From Neoarius graeffei (lineage: Eukaryota > Chordata > Actinopteri > Siluriformes > Ariidae): a stretch of 64,000 nucleotides of DNA. The stretch is from NCBI RefSeq assembly GCF_027579695.1, contig NC_083577.1, positions 31,485,198 through 31,549,197 on the forward strand, given 5' to 3'. A program made the translations under genes and the position numbers. The notes under the pieces were generated by a model. The model was given only the letters and a program-made list of their open reading frames with translations, was not told the DNA's origin and made no database searches. This document shows positions 1 through 11,446 of this stretch, in pieces; position 1 is the first letter of the stretch, and each line of letters starts with the position of its first letter.

Positions 1-479
1 AGGAATTAAATGGTAGTGCTGTCACATTCAGTTTACCACAGTTTATGTCTATTTCCTGTAAGACTGCATTTATGTGCAGCAACATGATGAAAAAAAAACC
101 CTGCATTTTTACTGTAGGCTAGGTTTTTTTTTTTTCAGGATTGCAATATTTTCATGTCCGAAATTCTGCATAATGCAGTATGTTAGCAATATTGTTGTGT
201 CCAATATGCTGACCACTGCCGAAAACTGCAGTACTACTACAGTAAAACTGCAGTTTTTATAATAGTTTTTTTTTTCATAAGGGTATGATTGTTCTAGAAT
301 AGGCCTACATACCTCAACAGATTGTGACTGCCCTTGTGTGTGTTGTGGAACACAGAAGTAAGAGCACCATGTTAAGTTATGAGCTGTGAGTTTGGATATG
401 CACTTTATACGGCTAAAGGTTGATTAAAACAACTTGTGCTGGATATGATTTATGACGCATCCTTTTTTACATCAAATAA
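1..479. other. No recognisable gene
   Basis: AT-rich sequence with poly-A and poly-T runs. The only open frames are short and low complexity. I see no conserved motif, exon or structured repeat here. Confidence 0.5.
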
Positions 480-651
480 TTGAAAGTAACTAAGTAACTT
501 TTACTCAAATTACATCTCAAATGAAGTATTTTTTTTAACTTTTACTCGAGTACATTTTCAGATGGGTACTTTTACTTTTACTTGAGTAAGATTTAAGCAA
601 AGTAAAGATACTTTTACTCAATTACAATTTTTCAGTACTCTTTCACCTCTG
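480..651 (-). mobile_element. hAT-type MITE end, partial
   Basis: The stretch is built from variations of a TTTTACTC(A/G)AGTA motif and ends at 651 with a terminus that reads CAGAGGTGAAAGAGTACTG on the minus strand. That CAGNGGTG-type end with TACTTTTAC-rich subterminal repeats is typical of fish hAT MITEs. No matching left terminus is visible, so the copy is partial. Confidence 0.5.
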
Positions 652-655
652 CTCC

Positions 656-940
656 TAGGGAGGGTAACGATGGTCTTGAATTTCCTCCATTTGGACACAA
701 TCTGTCTGACTGTGGATTGGTGGAGTCCAAACTCTTTAGAGATGGTTTTGTAACCTTTTCCAGCCTGATGAGCATCAACAACGCTTTTTCTGAGGTCCTC
801 AGAAATCTCCTTTGTTCATGCTATGATACACTTCCACAAACGTGTTGTGAAGATCAGACTTTGATAGATCCCTGTTCTTTAAATAAAACAAGGTGCCCAC
901 TCAAACCTGATTTCAATCAGTGGGATGACAAGCTTTTAAG
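656..940 (-). pseudogene. Tc1-like transposase 5' fragment
   Basis: Read on the minus strand, this encodes the N-terminal helix-turn-helix region of a Tc1-type transposase, recognisable from the stretch EISEDLRKSVVDAHQ near 785-825 followed by a GKGYKTISKEFGL-like motif. The start codon position reads ATA and the next codons include TGA, so it cannot be translated. Only about 60 codons and some 5' leader remain. The same Tc1 family contributes the terminal fragment at 3,925-4,175. It is dead and probably older than the TRIM duplication that begins at its edge. Confidence 0.6.
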
Positions 941-1392
941 ACCTTTAATGACGGACTCTCTCACCTGGCTCTCTCTCTCTCTTCCACATCCTCTCAGTGA
1001 TCAATTACACAGGCATTAAACACATACCTGATACTAATGATGAAAACAATCACTACCACATTATCTGTACAAATATATAACTGCTGATAATAAACATGAC
1101 ACAGATTTACAGATGTATTTGTGCATGTTTTAATTGTGCCATTATGCAGATGAACAAAGTGAATTTACTTTACTCAGAATTGATGAACTTGTGAATCATC
1201 GCCTAATGCAGCATTAACATACAAATCCATCTGATCTTAAAATACAAATCCATTCTGCAAATATTTTGAGGTGTCACTGGAGAAAAAAAAATTGTACTTC
1301 GTGGATTTCAAAGGGGAAAAAAGTCAGACAAAAACATGAATATTTCAATCTGTAATATTTTATGAATGAACTGGAAGAAAACGATATGAGCG

Positions 1393-2490
1393 CTAACACA
1401 TCCTCTGATCCACAATTATAGAGCACTGAAGTGAGAGGATCTTTAGAGGAGATTCCTTACGATTAACATGCAGGATTGGCAGTAATTTATCAGTAAATGT
1501 GTGTGTGAAAGTGTGTAAGTGTTTGTTAGTGAGAAGGTCGGAGAATGACAGTTTTCCTCTGTCCCAGTCCAGCTTCACTCTGATCCTCTGGAGTTTCTGT
1601 GCTACTGAGAGGAGAGTGACTGGATGTGGTGTAGAACCTGCGAAATATTTACCATCATAATACCCCACACACCAGATTCCACTTCTAGAGATTATTGCCC
1701 CCTTCCTCTGAGCAGATTCTGCCATCACACCCACACTCCACCATGTACAGTTTCCAACTTCCACATCCCAGCAGTGTGTCCCTGAGTTAAAGCCCTCAGA
1801 TCCCAGGATATACCGATAGTTATCACCAAATCTCTCTGGATTATCAGGAAGTGTCTGTTCCTCATCGCTGCGTCTCACACTTTTCAGATCATCAGATACA
1901 ATGAGTCCAGGATGAGCAGTGTTGGGGTCCAGAGTTACAGGTGCTGAAAACACGCACACACACACACACACCTGTTTACTCATCCAATTTAATCATTACA
2001 TTAGTATGGAACTAGCTAACATTTGCCAAAACCAAAGAAATGATAACTGTAGCTAATTACAAAGTTCATTCATAAGCATGAATAAGTTAAGAACATGCCT
2101 TGTGTCCTTTGTTTACATCTGTAATTTAAACAAATACAAAAATCTTGATGACTGTAACTCTAAAACTTTTGTAAGCTGCTGAACGCTCCATTTTTTTCAC
2201 TCAGTCCCTCTGCTCACACTTCAAATACTGAACAGTCTAATAGAAATAGAAGCTTTTCAAAAAGAAGATAAGAAAATCTCACACAGGTTCTTTAAGGCCA
2301 GGTTTATGGGAGGATACGCCACAAATGACTGCCTCCTACAAAGAGGACATTCTCTGGATCCTTTGGTCTCCCAGACCTGCTGCAAACACACTTTACACAC
2401 ACTGTGACTGCAGTGCAGAAGAACAGGATCCTTGAAGATTTCACGGCACACAATACAGGAGAAATCCTCCTCTGAAAACTTAGAAGCCAT
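1393..2490 (-). pseudogene. TRIM copy A, deleted (RING and B30.2 exons only)
   Basis: The RING part (ATG at 2488-2490) has the full C3HC4 ring beginning [15 protein letters not shown] and is almost identical to copy B. It then runs into intron-5-like sequence and stops at 2257. The B30.2 exon is intact at 1393-1943, with a splice acceptor at 1944-1945. Compared with copy B, one deletion removed the B-box half of exon 1, exons 2-5 and most of intron 5. The product, if any, would be a RING-only peptide of 77 residues. The two remaining blocks could in principle be spliced through new sites, but I see no donor that would do it in frame. Confidence 0.8.
1951..1971. repeat. (CA)n tract at TRIM A splice acceptor
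   Basis: About ten CA units directly upstream (on the minus strand) of the B30.2 exon acceptor. The same position carries 24 units in copy B and 28 in copy D. Confidence 0.8.
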
Positions 2491-2850
2491 TTTATTTCGC
2501 TGCTGCTGTTGCTCTCTCCAGTCTGAATGCTCAGAGTTTCACTGTCAGAATCAGATTTAGAATCAGAATTTTCTTTATTGCCAAGTACATTCTCACAAGG
2601 AATTTGGAATTTACCAGGAATTTGCTTTGGTGTTTGGTTCTTGAACAGTTAAAATAAAAAAGAAAAATAGTAAAAAACACAAAAGTAGAAATATGAAGAG
2701 AAAATATGGAGAAATCTAAAATATACAATTAAAAAAATAAATCAACGTATATAAAGTGTACGTGAAATGGATTATTTAAATGTCCAAGTTGTACAGCGTG
2801 TGCTGTAATGTGCAATAAATGGTCACAGAATGAAGATGGCATGACATTGT
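2491..2850 (-). mobile_element. LINE 3' UTR and tail upstream of TRIM A
   Basis: On the minus strand this is a LINE 3' end that finishes with CTTGGCAATAAA and a short tail built from GATTCT repeats, about 55 bp before the TRIM start codon. The same arrangement is found in front of TRIM B, C and D, so the LINE insertion predates the gene duplications. Confidence 0.65.
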
Positions 2851-3535
2851 CATGAAATGTTCAAAAAGCAGTCCAGATGTAATGCACTGGGAGTGTGTGT
2901 GAGTTCAGAGTCAGTGGGGGACTCTGACTTTGTTGATGAGGCCCACCACAGTGGGGAAAAAGCTGCCCTTCTGGCGTGAGGTTTTGGTTCTAAGGACCGC
3001 AACCTCCTACAGGATGGGAGTGTCTCAAAAAGTTTGTGTCTGGTGTGGGAGGGGTTGGCCACAATCCTTTCTGTCCTCCTTAGGGTCCTGGACTCATACA
3101 GGTCCTGAAGAGATGGAAGATTGCAGTCAATCATCCTCTCGGCAGAGCAAATGATAAACTGCAGTCTGTCCTTGTCCTTGGCAGTGGCACCGGTAAACCA
3201 GACAGTCATGGAGGAGGTGAGGATGGAGTCAGTGATGGTGGAGTAAAAGTGCACCATCATTGTCTTTGACAGATTGAACTTATTCAGCTGCCGAAGGAAG
3301 TATTCCTTCTGCTGTGCTTTCTTGATGAAAGAGCTGATGTTCATCTCCCACTTGAGGTCCTGAGTGATGGTAGTGCCCAGGAAGTGGAAATACTCCACAG
3401 AGGTCACTGATCTCCATCACACAAGCCATGAAAGGTTGTACAGCCTCTGCACTGGATGAGCTCGTGTTCAACCTGTCTATCATCTTCTTCATACTTAGCT
3501 TTATTTGTAAGATCTGCCTTAATACTAAAATTATG
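2850..3535 (-). pseudogene. LINE reverse transcriptase C-terminal fragment (copy A)
   Basis: The minus-strand frame 2850-3407 encodes the end of a non-LTR reverse transcriptase, recognisable from FLGTTITQDLKWEMNISS, FYSTITDSILTSSMTVWF and LPSLQDLYESRTLRR. These are the thumb and C-terminal motifs of L2/CR1/Rex-type fish LINEs. A frameshift near 3390 moves the upstream part into the frame of 3280-3492. The element is 5'-truncated, which is normal for LINE insertions. The exact clade is not certain. Confidence 0.7.
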
Positions 3536-3924
3536 CAGTCGCTTGGTTTTAAATTTTACTCATCCTACAGTTTATGCATCCATATAGAATGGCATGGAAT
3601 ACGATTCCTCCAGGACTATGGCTTCACATGAACACAATATTATGTGAGAGCAATGTAGGTTCAGCCATGTTCAGTGGAATGACTCGCCTGGCAAATAAAT
3701 TAGACTTCAGTATGGTCACAGTACTGAAACAACATCTGAATAGATGTGATGATCAGTATGACCATCTTCAAACACACAGTTCTTTATAATAAACCTCATT
3801 TACAATATTTAAAGTATGAGCCTAGATCTGCATGACTGCAAATGTCTAATTTAATGTCTCTTTCAGTCATGTTCCTTATTTCTCTCTTACACTCTGATTT
3901 CTGTCTGCAACTGATTTGCCAATT

Positions 3925-4174
3925 TATAAATTTCACCTTCAATTTAACTGCTAATCCTAGAGGTTCATATACTTTTGCCACTCAGAGATATGTAATATTG
4001 GATCATTTTCTTTAATAAATAAATGACCAAGTATAATATTTTTTGTCTCATTTGTTTAACTGGGTTCTCTTTATCGACTTTTAGGACTTGTGTGAAAATC
4101 TGAAGATGTTTTAGGCCATATTTATGCAGAAATATGGAAAATTCTAAAGGGTTCACAAACTTTCAAGCACCACT

Positions 4175-4175
<1 letters not shown>
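3925..4175. mobile_element. Tc1-like element terminal fragment
   Basis: The last 250 bp of a fish Tc1 element, ending GGTTCACAAACTTTC then CAAGCACCACTG at 4175. It belongs to the same family as the transposase fragment at 656-940. Unit 1 of the TRIM duplication ends where it starts. Confidence 0.65.

Positions 4176-4228
<53 letters not shown>
4176..4228. repeat. (GT)n microsatellite
   Basis: About 26 GT units that begin at the terminus of the Tc1 fragment. Confidence 0.95.
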
Positions 4229-4232
<4 letters not shown>

Positions 4233-4972
4233 GATTAGTAAAAAGGGTTGGGGGGGGGGAAATCCACCTTTTGGTGAAGTCAGGTAACCTCACACTGGAG
4301 GAAAAAAACCCTTTAATTTTAATACATTTATTCAGAGAAAACAAATCCTTCTGCAACAAATCATTATTTTAAACAAAAACAATTATTGTCACCCCTGGAA
4401 ACTATAGTGAACACCATGTAACACTCATGATACAGCAGCCATGGATCATGTATGATGGTTAAATATCACTTGGGGTTAAATGACGATCGAGAACACTGAG
4501 AAAATTGTTGCTTTTAACACCTTTAATGGCTGACTCTCTCACCTGGCTCTCTCTCTCTCTCTTCCACATCCTCCCAGTGATCAGTTACACAGGCATTAAG
4601 CACATCCCTGATACTCATGATGAAAATAACCACTACCACATTATCTGTACAAATATATAACTGCTGATAATAAACATGACACAGATTTACAGATGTGTTT
4701 GTGCATGTTTTAATTGTCCCATTATGCAGATGAACAAAGTGAATTTACTTTACTCAGAATTGATGAACTTGTGAATCATCGCCTAATGCAGCATTAACAT
4801 ACAAATCCATCTGATCTTAACATACAAATCCATTCTGCAAATATTTTGAGGTGTCACTGGAGAAAAAAAAATTGTACTTCGTGGATTTCAAAGGGGAAAA
4901 AAGTCAGACAAAAACATGAATATTTCAATCTGCAATATTCTATGAATGAACTGGAAGAAAACAATATGAGCT

Positions 4973-5520
4973 CTAACAGATCTGATTCACACTTACAGAG
5001 CACTGAAGTGGGAGGATCTTTAGAGGAGATTCCTTACGATTAACATGCAGGATTGGCAGTAATTTATCAGTAAATGTGTGTGTGAAAGTGTGTAAGTGTT
5101 TGTTAGTGAGAAGGTCGGAGAATGACAGTTTTCCTCTGACCCAGTCCAGCTTCACTCTGATCCTCTGGAGTTTCTGTGCTACTAAGAGGAGAGTGACTGG
5201 ATGTGGTGTAGAACCTGCAAAATATTTACCATCATAATACCCCACACACCAGATTCCACTTCTAGAGATTATCGCCCCCTTCCTCTGAGCAGATTCTGCC
5301 ATCACACCCACACTCCACCATGTACAGTCTCCAACTTCCACATCCCAGCAGTGTGTCCCTGAGTTAAAGCCCTCAGATCCCAGGATATACCGATAGTTAT
5401 CACCAAATCTCTCTGGATTATCAGGAAGTTTCTGTTCCTCATCGCTGCGTCTCACACTTTTCAGATCATCAGATACAATGAGTCCAGGATGAGCAGTGTT
5501 GGGGTCCAGAGTTACAGGTG

Positions 5521-5577
<57 letters not shown>

Positions 5578-5900
5578 TTTACTCATCTAATTTAATCATT
5601 ACATTAGCATGGAACTAGCTAACATTTGCCAAAACCAAAGAAATGATAACTGTAATTACAAAGTTCATTCATAAACATAAATATGTTAATAACATGCCTT
5701 GTGTCCTTTGTTTACATTTGTAATTTAAACAAATACAAAAATCTTGATGACTGTAACTCTAAAACTTTTGTAAGCTGCTGAAATGCTCCATTTTTTCACT
5801 CAGTCCCTCTGCTCACACTTCAAACACTGAACAGTCTAATAGAAATAGAAGCTTTTCAAAATAAAACTTCCCTTACATTACATGAGTTCAACATAAAAGG

Positions 5901-5937
<37 letters not shown>

Positions 5938-5992
5938 CAAAACAGTATAGAAATAAAACGTCATGATAATGACCACATTAGGGATACTAACA

Positions 5993-6045
<53 letters not shown>

Positions 6046-7413
6046 TGTACATGTTCTAGACATACACACACAGAGTTAAGAGTCTTACTGTATTGGACGG
6101 TATACTGCATCTTCTCCCAGACTCTGAACTGCAGGTTGGCCAGATGTTTTGCCACATGGATCAGTGCTCCTGAAAGCTCCTCTGGATGCTGCAGTGTGCT
6201 CTGGGCTCTGCAAAAACATTCAGGAGTCAGTGTTGCTGTGGGTTTGGATTCAGAAACACAGAGAATGAGAGAGACAGGAAGCACATCACTCACCTTTTCA
6301 CTGTGGCCTTGTAGTTCTGTAAAACAACAAAGCAAATATCAGTGGATATCATTTACATTTTTACACCACTGTAATGTGACGTTTCTGATGATGGAAAGAA
6401 GTTTTACTTTCTCACAGTATAAATACTGACTAAATGACCCTCACTTGTAGCAATGAAATGTCTTCAGCTCTCATCTCCTCTTCTAGGGCTCCGATTGTGT
6501 CTGAAAGAGAGGATATATCTTTGCTCAGCTTCTCAATTTTCTCCTTCATCATCTGACTCTTCTGCTCCTCTTCCTCTCTCAGTGCAGTGATCCTGACTGC
6601 CTCTTCATCTCGTAGAAACTGGTGAAGCTTCTCAAACTCCTCCTTAATCTGACGCTCTGTGTGTTGGGCCTGAATCTGCAGTGAAGAGGAAATATAATGA
6701 AGCATTACTGAATATGCAATGAAGCAACATATAAAGAGAATATTAAACCCATGTTATTGATTCTAACCTTTATATGTTCTGCAGTCTGACTCCAGTTCAG
6801 TTTCCAGTTTTTAAAGGCCTTCAGTTTCATATGTAGTGGCCTCAGTGCAGTTTTGAGCTCCTCCTGAAATATATTAACACACTACATGGAAGCTGTGTTT
6901 TAGATATTACTTTAACTCAAATAAACTAAATTGATTGTAAAGTAATTGTCATAAATATGAACAACAGCATTTGTTCACATGTGACCCATGAGTTCATATG
7001 CCCATTTTATTTACCTTACAGTCTGTTACTGCCTCATCAATGGGGCAGAATTTGTGGTTGGTGTGTTTTCCTGAATCTCGACACACCAAACACACCGGCT
7101 GTTGATGATCCAGACAGAAGAGTTTGAGTTTCTCACTGTGCAGACTGCAGACTGTTTCAGACCCTGATGAAGATCTCTGACTTCTCTCCTGTAAGAAAAT
7201 CTCACACAGGTTCTTTAAGGCCAGGTTTATGGGAGGATACGCCACAAATGACTGCCTCCTACAAAGAGGGCATTCTCTGGATCCTTTGGTCTCCCAGACC
7301 TGCTGCAAACACACTTTACACACACTGTGACTGCAGTGCAGAAGAACAGGATCCTTGAAGATTTCACGGCACACAATACAGGAGAAATCCTCCTCTGAAA
7401 ACTTAGAAGCCAT
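4973..7413 (-). CDS. TRIM copy B: RING/B-box/coiled-coil/B30.2 E3 ligase, intact
   Basis: Six minus-strand exons: 7413-7015, 6863-6768, 6675-6445, 6316-6294, 6207-6089 and 5520-4973. All introns have GT-AG ends. Lengths 399, 96, 231, 23, 119 and 548 bp sum to 1416 bp, a 471-residue protein with no internal stop. The RING (C12, C15, C27, H29, C32, C35, C48, C51) and B-box 2 (C89, H92, C100, C108, C111, H117, H120) ligands are present, then a coiled coil, then PRY/SPRY starting at the LDPNTAHP motif. The 96/231/23-bp exon series is characteristic of TRIM genes of the TRIM21/35/39 class. By family knowledge it should be a cytosolic ubiquitin ligase whose B30.2 domain selects the target, often in antiviral signalling. 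It may be called TRIM35-like or zinc-binding protein A33-like. The exact orthologue cannot be fixed by eye. Confidence 0.88.
5527..5574. repeat. (CA)n tract at TRIM B splice acceptor
   Basis: Twenty-four CA units, (GT)24 on the coding strand, ending 6 bp from the B30.2 exon acceptor, where a polypyrimidine tract would normally be. Confidence 0.95.
5908..6043. repeat. (AAT)n and (AAAG)n microsatellites in TRIM B intron 5
   Basis: A TAA run at about 5908-5936 and an AAAG run at about 5994-6043. Copy D has a much shorter TTTC run at the matching place. Confidence 0.9.
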
Positions 7414-7790
7414 TTTATTTCGCTGCTGCTGTTGCTCTCTCCAGTCTGAATGCTCAGAGTTTCACTGTCAGAATCAGATTTAGAATCAGAATTTTCTTTA
7501 TTGCTAAGTACATTCTCACAAGGAATTTGGAATTTACCAGGAATTTGCTTTGGTGTTTGGTTCTTGAACAGTTAAAATAAAAAAGAAAAATAGTAAAAGA
7601 CACAAAAGTAGAAATATAAAGAGAAAATATGGAGAAATCTAAAGTATACAATTAAAAAAAATAAATCAACGTACATAAAGAGTATGTGAAATGGATTGTT
7701 TAAATGTCCAAGTTGTACAGTGTGTGCTGGAATGTGCAATAAATGGTCACAGAATGAAGATGGCATGACATTGTCATGAAATGTGCAAAA
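7414..7790 (-). mobile_element. LINE 3' UTR and tail upstream of TRIM B
   Basis: Same LINE 3' end as in front of copy A, with the GATTCT-type tail ending about 55 bp before the start codon. Confidence 0.65.
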
Positions 7791-8870
7791 AGCAGTCCAG
7801 ATGTAATGCACTTGGAGTGTGTGTGAGTTCAGAGTCAGTGGGGGACTCTGACTTTGTTGATGAGGCCCACCACAGTGGGGAAAAAGCTGCCCTTCTGGCG
7901 TGAGGTTTTGGTTCTAAGGTTTTGGTTCTAACCTCCTACAGGACCCTGCGACCCTGTAGAACAAGATAAAGCGGCTACAGATAATGAGATGAGATGAGAA
8001 AAATATTTGAAGAGTGTTCTGTATGAATGCAGTATCTGATTGCCTCATAACTCATATAATACATTGTCAGTTTCTCAGTGGTTCTGCAAGGCCCAATAAA
8101 TTGACACGCAGTGTCACCTAAAATTGACACGCCCTCACACTTCATAATATTCAAAAAAAAAAAAGTGTCTTATCAACTATAATAAAAGTGAGACCATGAA
8201 GCTAATGCACTAAAGCTTGATGTGTGAAATGAAACAACAGCCTAATGTTGTCCTTACAAGTAAAACAGTCTAACACTGTTACAGTCATAAACTTGTTCAT
8301 TTTAGTCATGAATGAGCATTGCACCTAAGGATGATTCACTACTAGCACCATGTCAGTCATGGCATTTTTTCCATCCTCCTACAGGATGGGAGTGTCTCAA
8401 AAAGTTTGTGTCTGGTGTGGGAGGGGTTGGCCACAATCCTTTCTGTCCTCCTTAGGGTCCTGGACTCATACAGGTCCTGAAGAGATGGAAGATTGCAGTC
8501 AATCATCCTCTCGGCAGAGCAAATGATATACTGCAGTCTGTCCTTGTCCTTGGCAGTGGCACCAGTAAACCAGACAGTCATGGAGGAGGTGAGGATGGAG
8601 TCAGTGATGGTGGAGTAAAAGTGCACCATCATTGTCTTTGGCAGATTGAACTTATTCAGCTGCCAAAGAAGTATTCCTTCTGCTGTGCTTTCTTGATGAA
8701 AGAGCTGATGTTCATCTCCCACTTGAGGTCCTGAGTGATGGTAGTGCCCAGGAAGTGGAAATACTCCACAGAGGTCACTGATCTCCATCACACAAGCCGT
8801 GAAAGGTTGTACAGCCTCTGCACTGGATGAGCTTGTGTTCAACCTGTCTATCATCTTCTTCATACTTAGC
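7790..8870 (-). pseudogene. LINE reverse transcriptase fragment (copy B), interrupted
   Basis: Same RT C-terminal fragment as copy A, at 7790-7943 and 8375-8870 on the minus strand. It is split by a 431-bp block (7944-8374) bounded by the 12-bp direct repeat CCTCCTACAGGA at 7932-7943 and 8375-8386. The block contains the left arm of the 171-bp inverted repeat. Confidence 0.7.
7947..8117. repeat. 171-bp inverted repeat, left arm
   Basis: Reverse complement of 9350-9520 with one mismatch by eye (AGTGTCAC against AGTATCAC). It starts with a SINE tail (7947-8005) and continues into the sequence flanking SINE 9471-9840. Confidence 0.92.
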
Positions 8871-9349
8871 TTTATTTGTAAGATCTGCCTTAATACTAAA
8901 ATTATGCAGTCGCTTATGTTTTAAATTTATACTCATCCTACAGTTTATGCATCCATATAGAATGGCATGGAATATGATTCCTCCAGGACTATGGCTTCAC
9001 ATGAACACAATATTATGTGAGAGCAATGTAGGTTCAGCCATGTTCAGTGGAATGACTCGCCTGGCAAATAAATTAGACTTCAGTATGGTCACAGTACTGA
9101 AACAACATCTGAATAGATGTGATGGTCAGTATGAGTATGACCATCTTCAAACACAGTTCTTTATAATAAACATCATCTACAATATTTAAAGTATGAGCCT
9201 AGATCTGCATGACTGCAAATGTCTAATTTAATCTCTCTTTCGGTCATGTTCCTTATTTCTTAGACTCTGATTTCTGTCTGTAACTGATTTGCCAATTTAT
9301 GTGCGTCAATTGTTTCCAGATAGGTGATCTATAGAGAATCTGATAAGAA

Positions 9350-9520
9350 GTGATACTGCGTGTCAATTTATTGGGCCTTGCAGAACCACTGAGAAACTGA
9401 CAATGTATTATATGAGTTATGAGGCAATCAGATACTGCATTCATACAGAACACTCTTCAAATATTTTTCTCATCTCATCTCATTATCTGTAGCCGCTTTA
9501 TCTTGTTCTACAGGGTCGCA
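9350..9520. repeat. 171-bp inverted repeat, right arm
   Basis: Partner of 7947-8117. The arm runs from unique flank into the 3' tail of the SINE at 9471-9840, so it was made after that SINE inserted. Confidence 0.92.
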
Positions 9521-9840
9521 GGCAAGCTGAAGCCTATCCCTGCTGACTATGGGCGAAAGGCGGGGTACACCCTGGACAAGTCGCCAGGTCATCATAGGGC
9601 TGACACATAGACAACCATTCACACTCACAGTCACACCTACGGTCAATTAAGAGTCACCAGTTAATCTAACCTGCATGTCTTTGGACTGTGGGGGAAACCA
9701 GAGCACCCGGAGCAAACCCACGCGGACACGGGGAGAACATGCAAACTCCGCACAGAAAGGCCCTCGCTGGCCACGGGGCTTGAACCTGGACCTTCTTGCT
9801 GTGAGGCGACAGTGCTAACCACTACACCACCGTACCGCCC
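9471..9840 (-). mobile_element. DANA/HE1-type SINE
   Basis: Full copy with its tRNA-like head at the right end. The head carries a GTGGTGTAGTGG-type A box and a GGTTC(A/G)A-type B box, the body carries the conserved core that includes GTTTGCATGTTCTCC, and the tail is a GATGA repeat. This is the commonest repeat of the window. No clear target-site duplication is seen for this copy. Confidence 0.85.
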
Positions 9841-11077
9841 AATGTTAAATTTCAGCAATATTATTTAATTCTTAAAGTTCAGGGTTCAACTCACAGACAA
9901 TGCTGTAGCTAGTATTGTTTTAATTTGTTCTCAAATATTTCACAAAAGATTGTTACTTGATGGAGAGAATCTGCAGATTTTTTTTTTGCTGGTGTCCCAC
10001 AAGGCTCAGTTCTAGGTCCTCCTGTCTTTCCTCATTATAGCTGTTCTGTTTGTGATATTGTCACATGGCAATTAACATGTGGAACATATACAGAATTATG
10101 TGGTTGACAATTTTTTTTAACAAAATAAAACATTTCATATTTTGGATTCTTCAGAGTACCCAGTGTTTACCTTGATGACTCTTTGCACACTATTGGCATT
10201 ATTTTAACTAGCTTCATGAAGTAGTCATGTGGAATGCTTTTCAAGTAACAGGTGTACTCATCAAAAGTTAAGTCGTGGAATTTTTTGCTTTCTTAATGCA
10301 TTTGAGATCGAACACTAAATAGTAAATAATAAAAGATACAGCATTAAATAGTCCTATTCCACAACTGTAGTAATCCAACAGTAAATAGTGTTTGGATCTT
10401 TGTCAGAGAAGGACCCACTCAGAGACCATCACAGCTTTAGAATCAGAAAGTTGTAATCAAAGAATCTGACAAACAAGCCCAAACCGAAAACAGTCTCAAA
10501 TCCAAAAATGTAAGCAAGAGGTAACAATCCAAGAGGCAAAAATAATCCAAGGCAGAGAAATTCAAAACAGAGTCCAAACAGGCAGGGAATTCAAGTTCAA
10601 GTTTCAGATTTATTATCCTTTAAGAAAAGAAATTTGGTGTGCAGCAGGTATTCAGAGAACATAAGTTAAGAAGACATAGACATGGACCACACAAACACAT
10701 TCATAAATATATTTACACACAAGCACATTACTCAAATGGATATACCCACCCAGACCCATGACTGTCACTGTTAGTTATCGCCACTAAACAATGACAATAA
10801 CAGTAACTACAGAAAAATTATTAAAATAATAAAAAAATAATAATAATAATAATAAAAACACAGGAGAAGAGAATGCAAAAACTTACAAACAGCTGGCACA
10901 CTAAACAGGGCTTAAAAGCACAACTAATTAGAAACAGTTAAGAGCAGTTGAGCATGCAAAAATGGCAGGAAACAAAGACAGGAAGTAGAATGGGTGGCAT
11001 CAGAAGCATATAGCCATAGAAAACAAACAGAACCCATGACACTACCACATGGTCAACAAAAACAAACAAAAGCACAT
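9841..11077. other. Non-coding; two remnant repeats
   Basis: No gene is visible. Around 10,590-10,660 there is a LINE 3'-end-like motif (TTCAAGTTCAAG followed by TTTATTATCC). About 10,380-11,000 is an A-rich stretch resembling a minus-strand LTR or transcript end, but its borders are unclear. A block of about 45 bp near 10,335-10,380, with the core TTCCACAACTGTAGTAATCC, recurs at 11,520-11,560. Confidence 0.4.
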
Positions 11078-11434
11078 CCATCCATTATCTGTAGCCGCTT
11101 ATCCTGTCCTACAGGGTCGCAGGCAAGCTGGAGCCTATCCCAGCTGACTATGGGCGAGAGGCAGGGAACACCCTGGACAAGTCACCAGGTCATTGCAGGA
11201 CTGATACATAGACACAAAACCATTCACACTCACATTTGCTTTAGAGCCACCAATTAACTTAACCTGCATGTCTTTGGACTGTAGGAGAAACCGGAGCACC
11301 CGAAGGAAACCCACGCAGACACGGGGAGAACATGCAAACTCCACACAGAAAGGCCCCTGTCAGCCGCTGGGCTCGAACCCAGGACCTTCTTGCTGTGAGG
11401 CGACAGTGCTAACCACAACACCACCGTGCTGCCC
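11078..11434 (-). mobile_element. DANA/HE1-type SINE, 12-bp TSD
   Basis: Full-length copy flanked by ACAAAAGCACAT at 11066-11077 and 11435-11446. Confidence 0.92.
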
Positions 11435-11446
11435 ACAAAAGCACAT

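Larger units (their letters stand above)
941..9298. repeat. Direct tandem duplication holding TRIM copies A and B
   Basis: Unit 1 (about 941-3,925) and unit 2 (about 4,505-9,298) start with the same sequence (pyrimidine-rich CTCTCTC tract, then the shared 3' flank) and run in the same order: TRIM B30.2 exon, TRIM RING exon, LINE 3' end and RT fragment. They end at the same point in a shared flank near 3,925 and 9,298. Unit 1 is shorter because TRIM copy A has an internal deletion. Unit 2 is longer partly because of a 431-bp insertion at 7,944-8,374. Confidence 0.8.
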
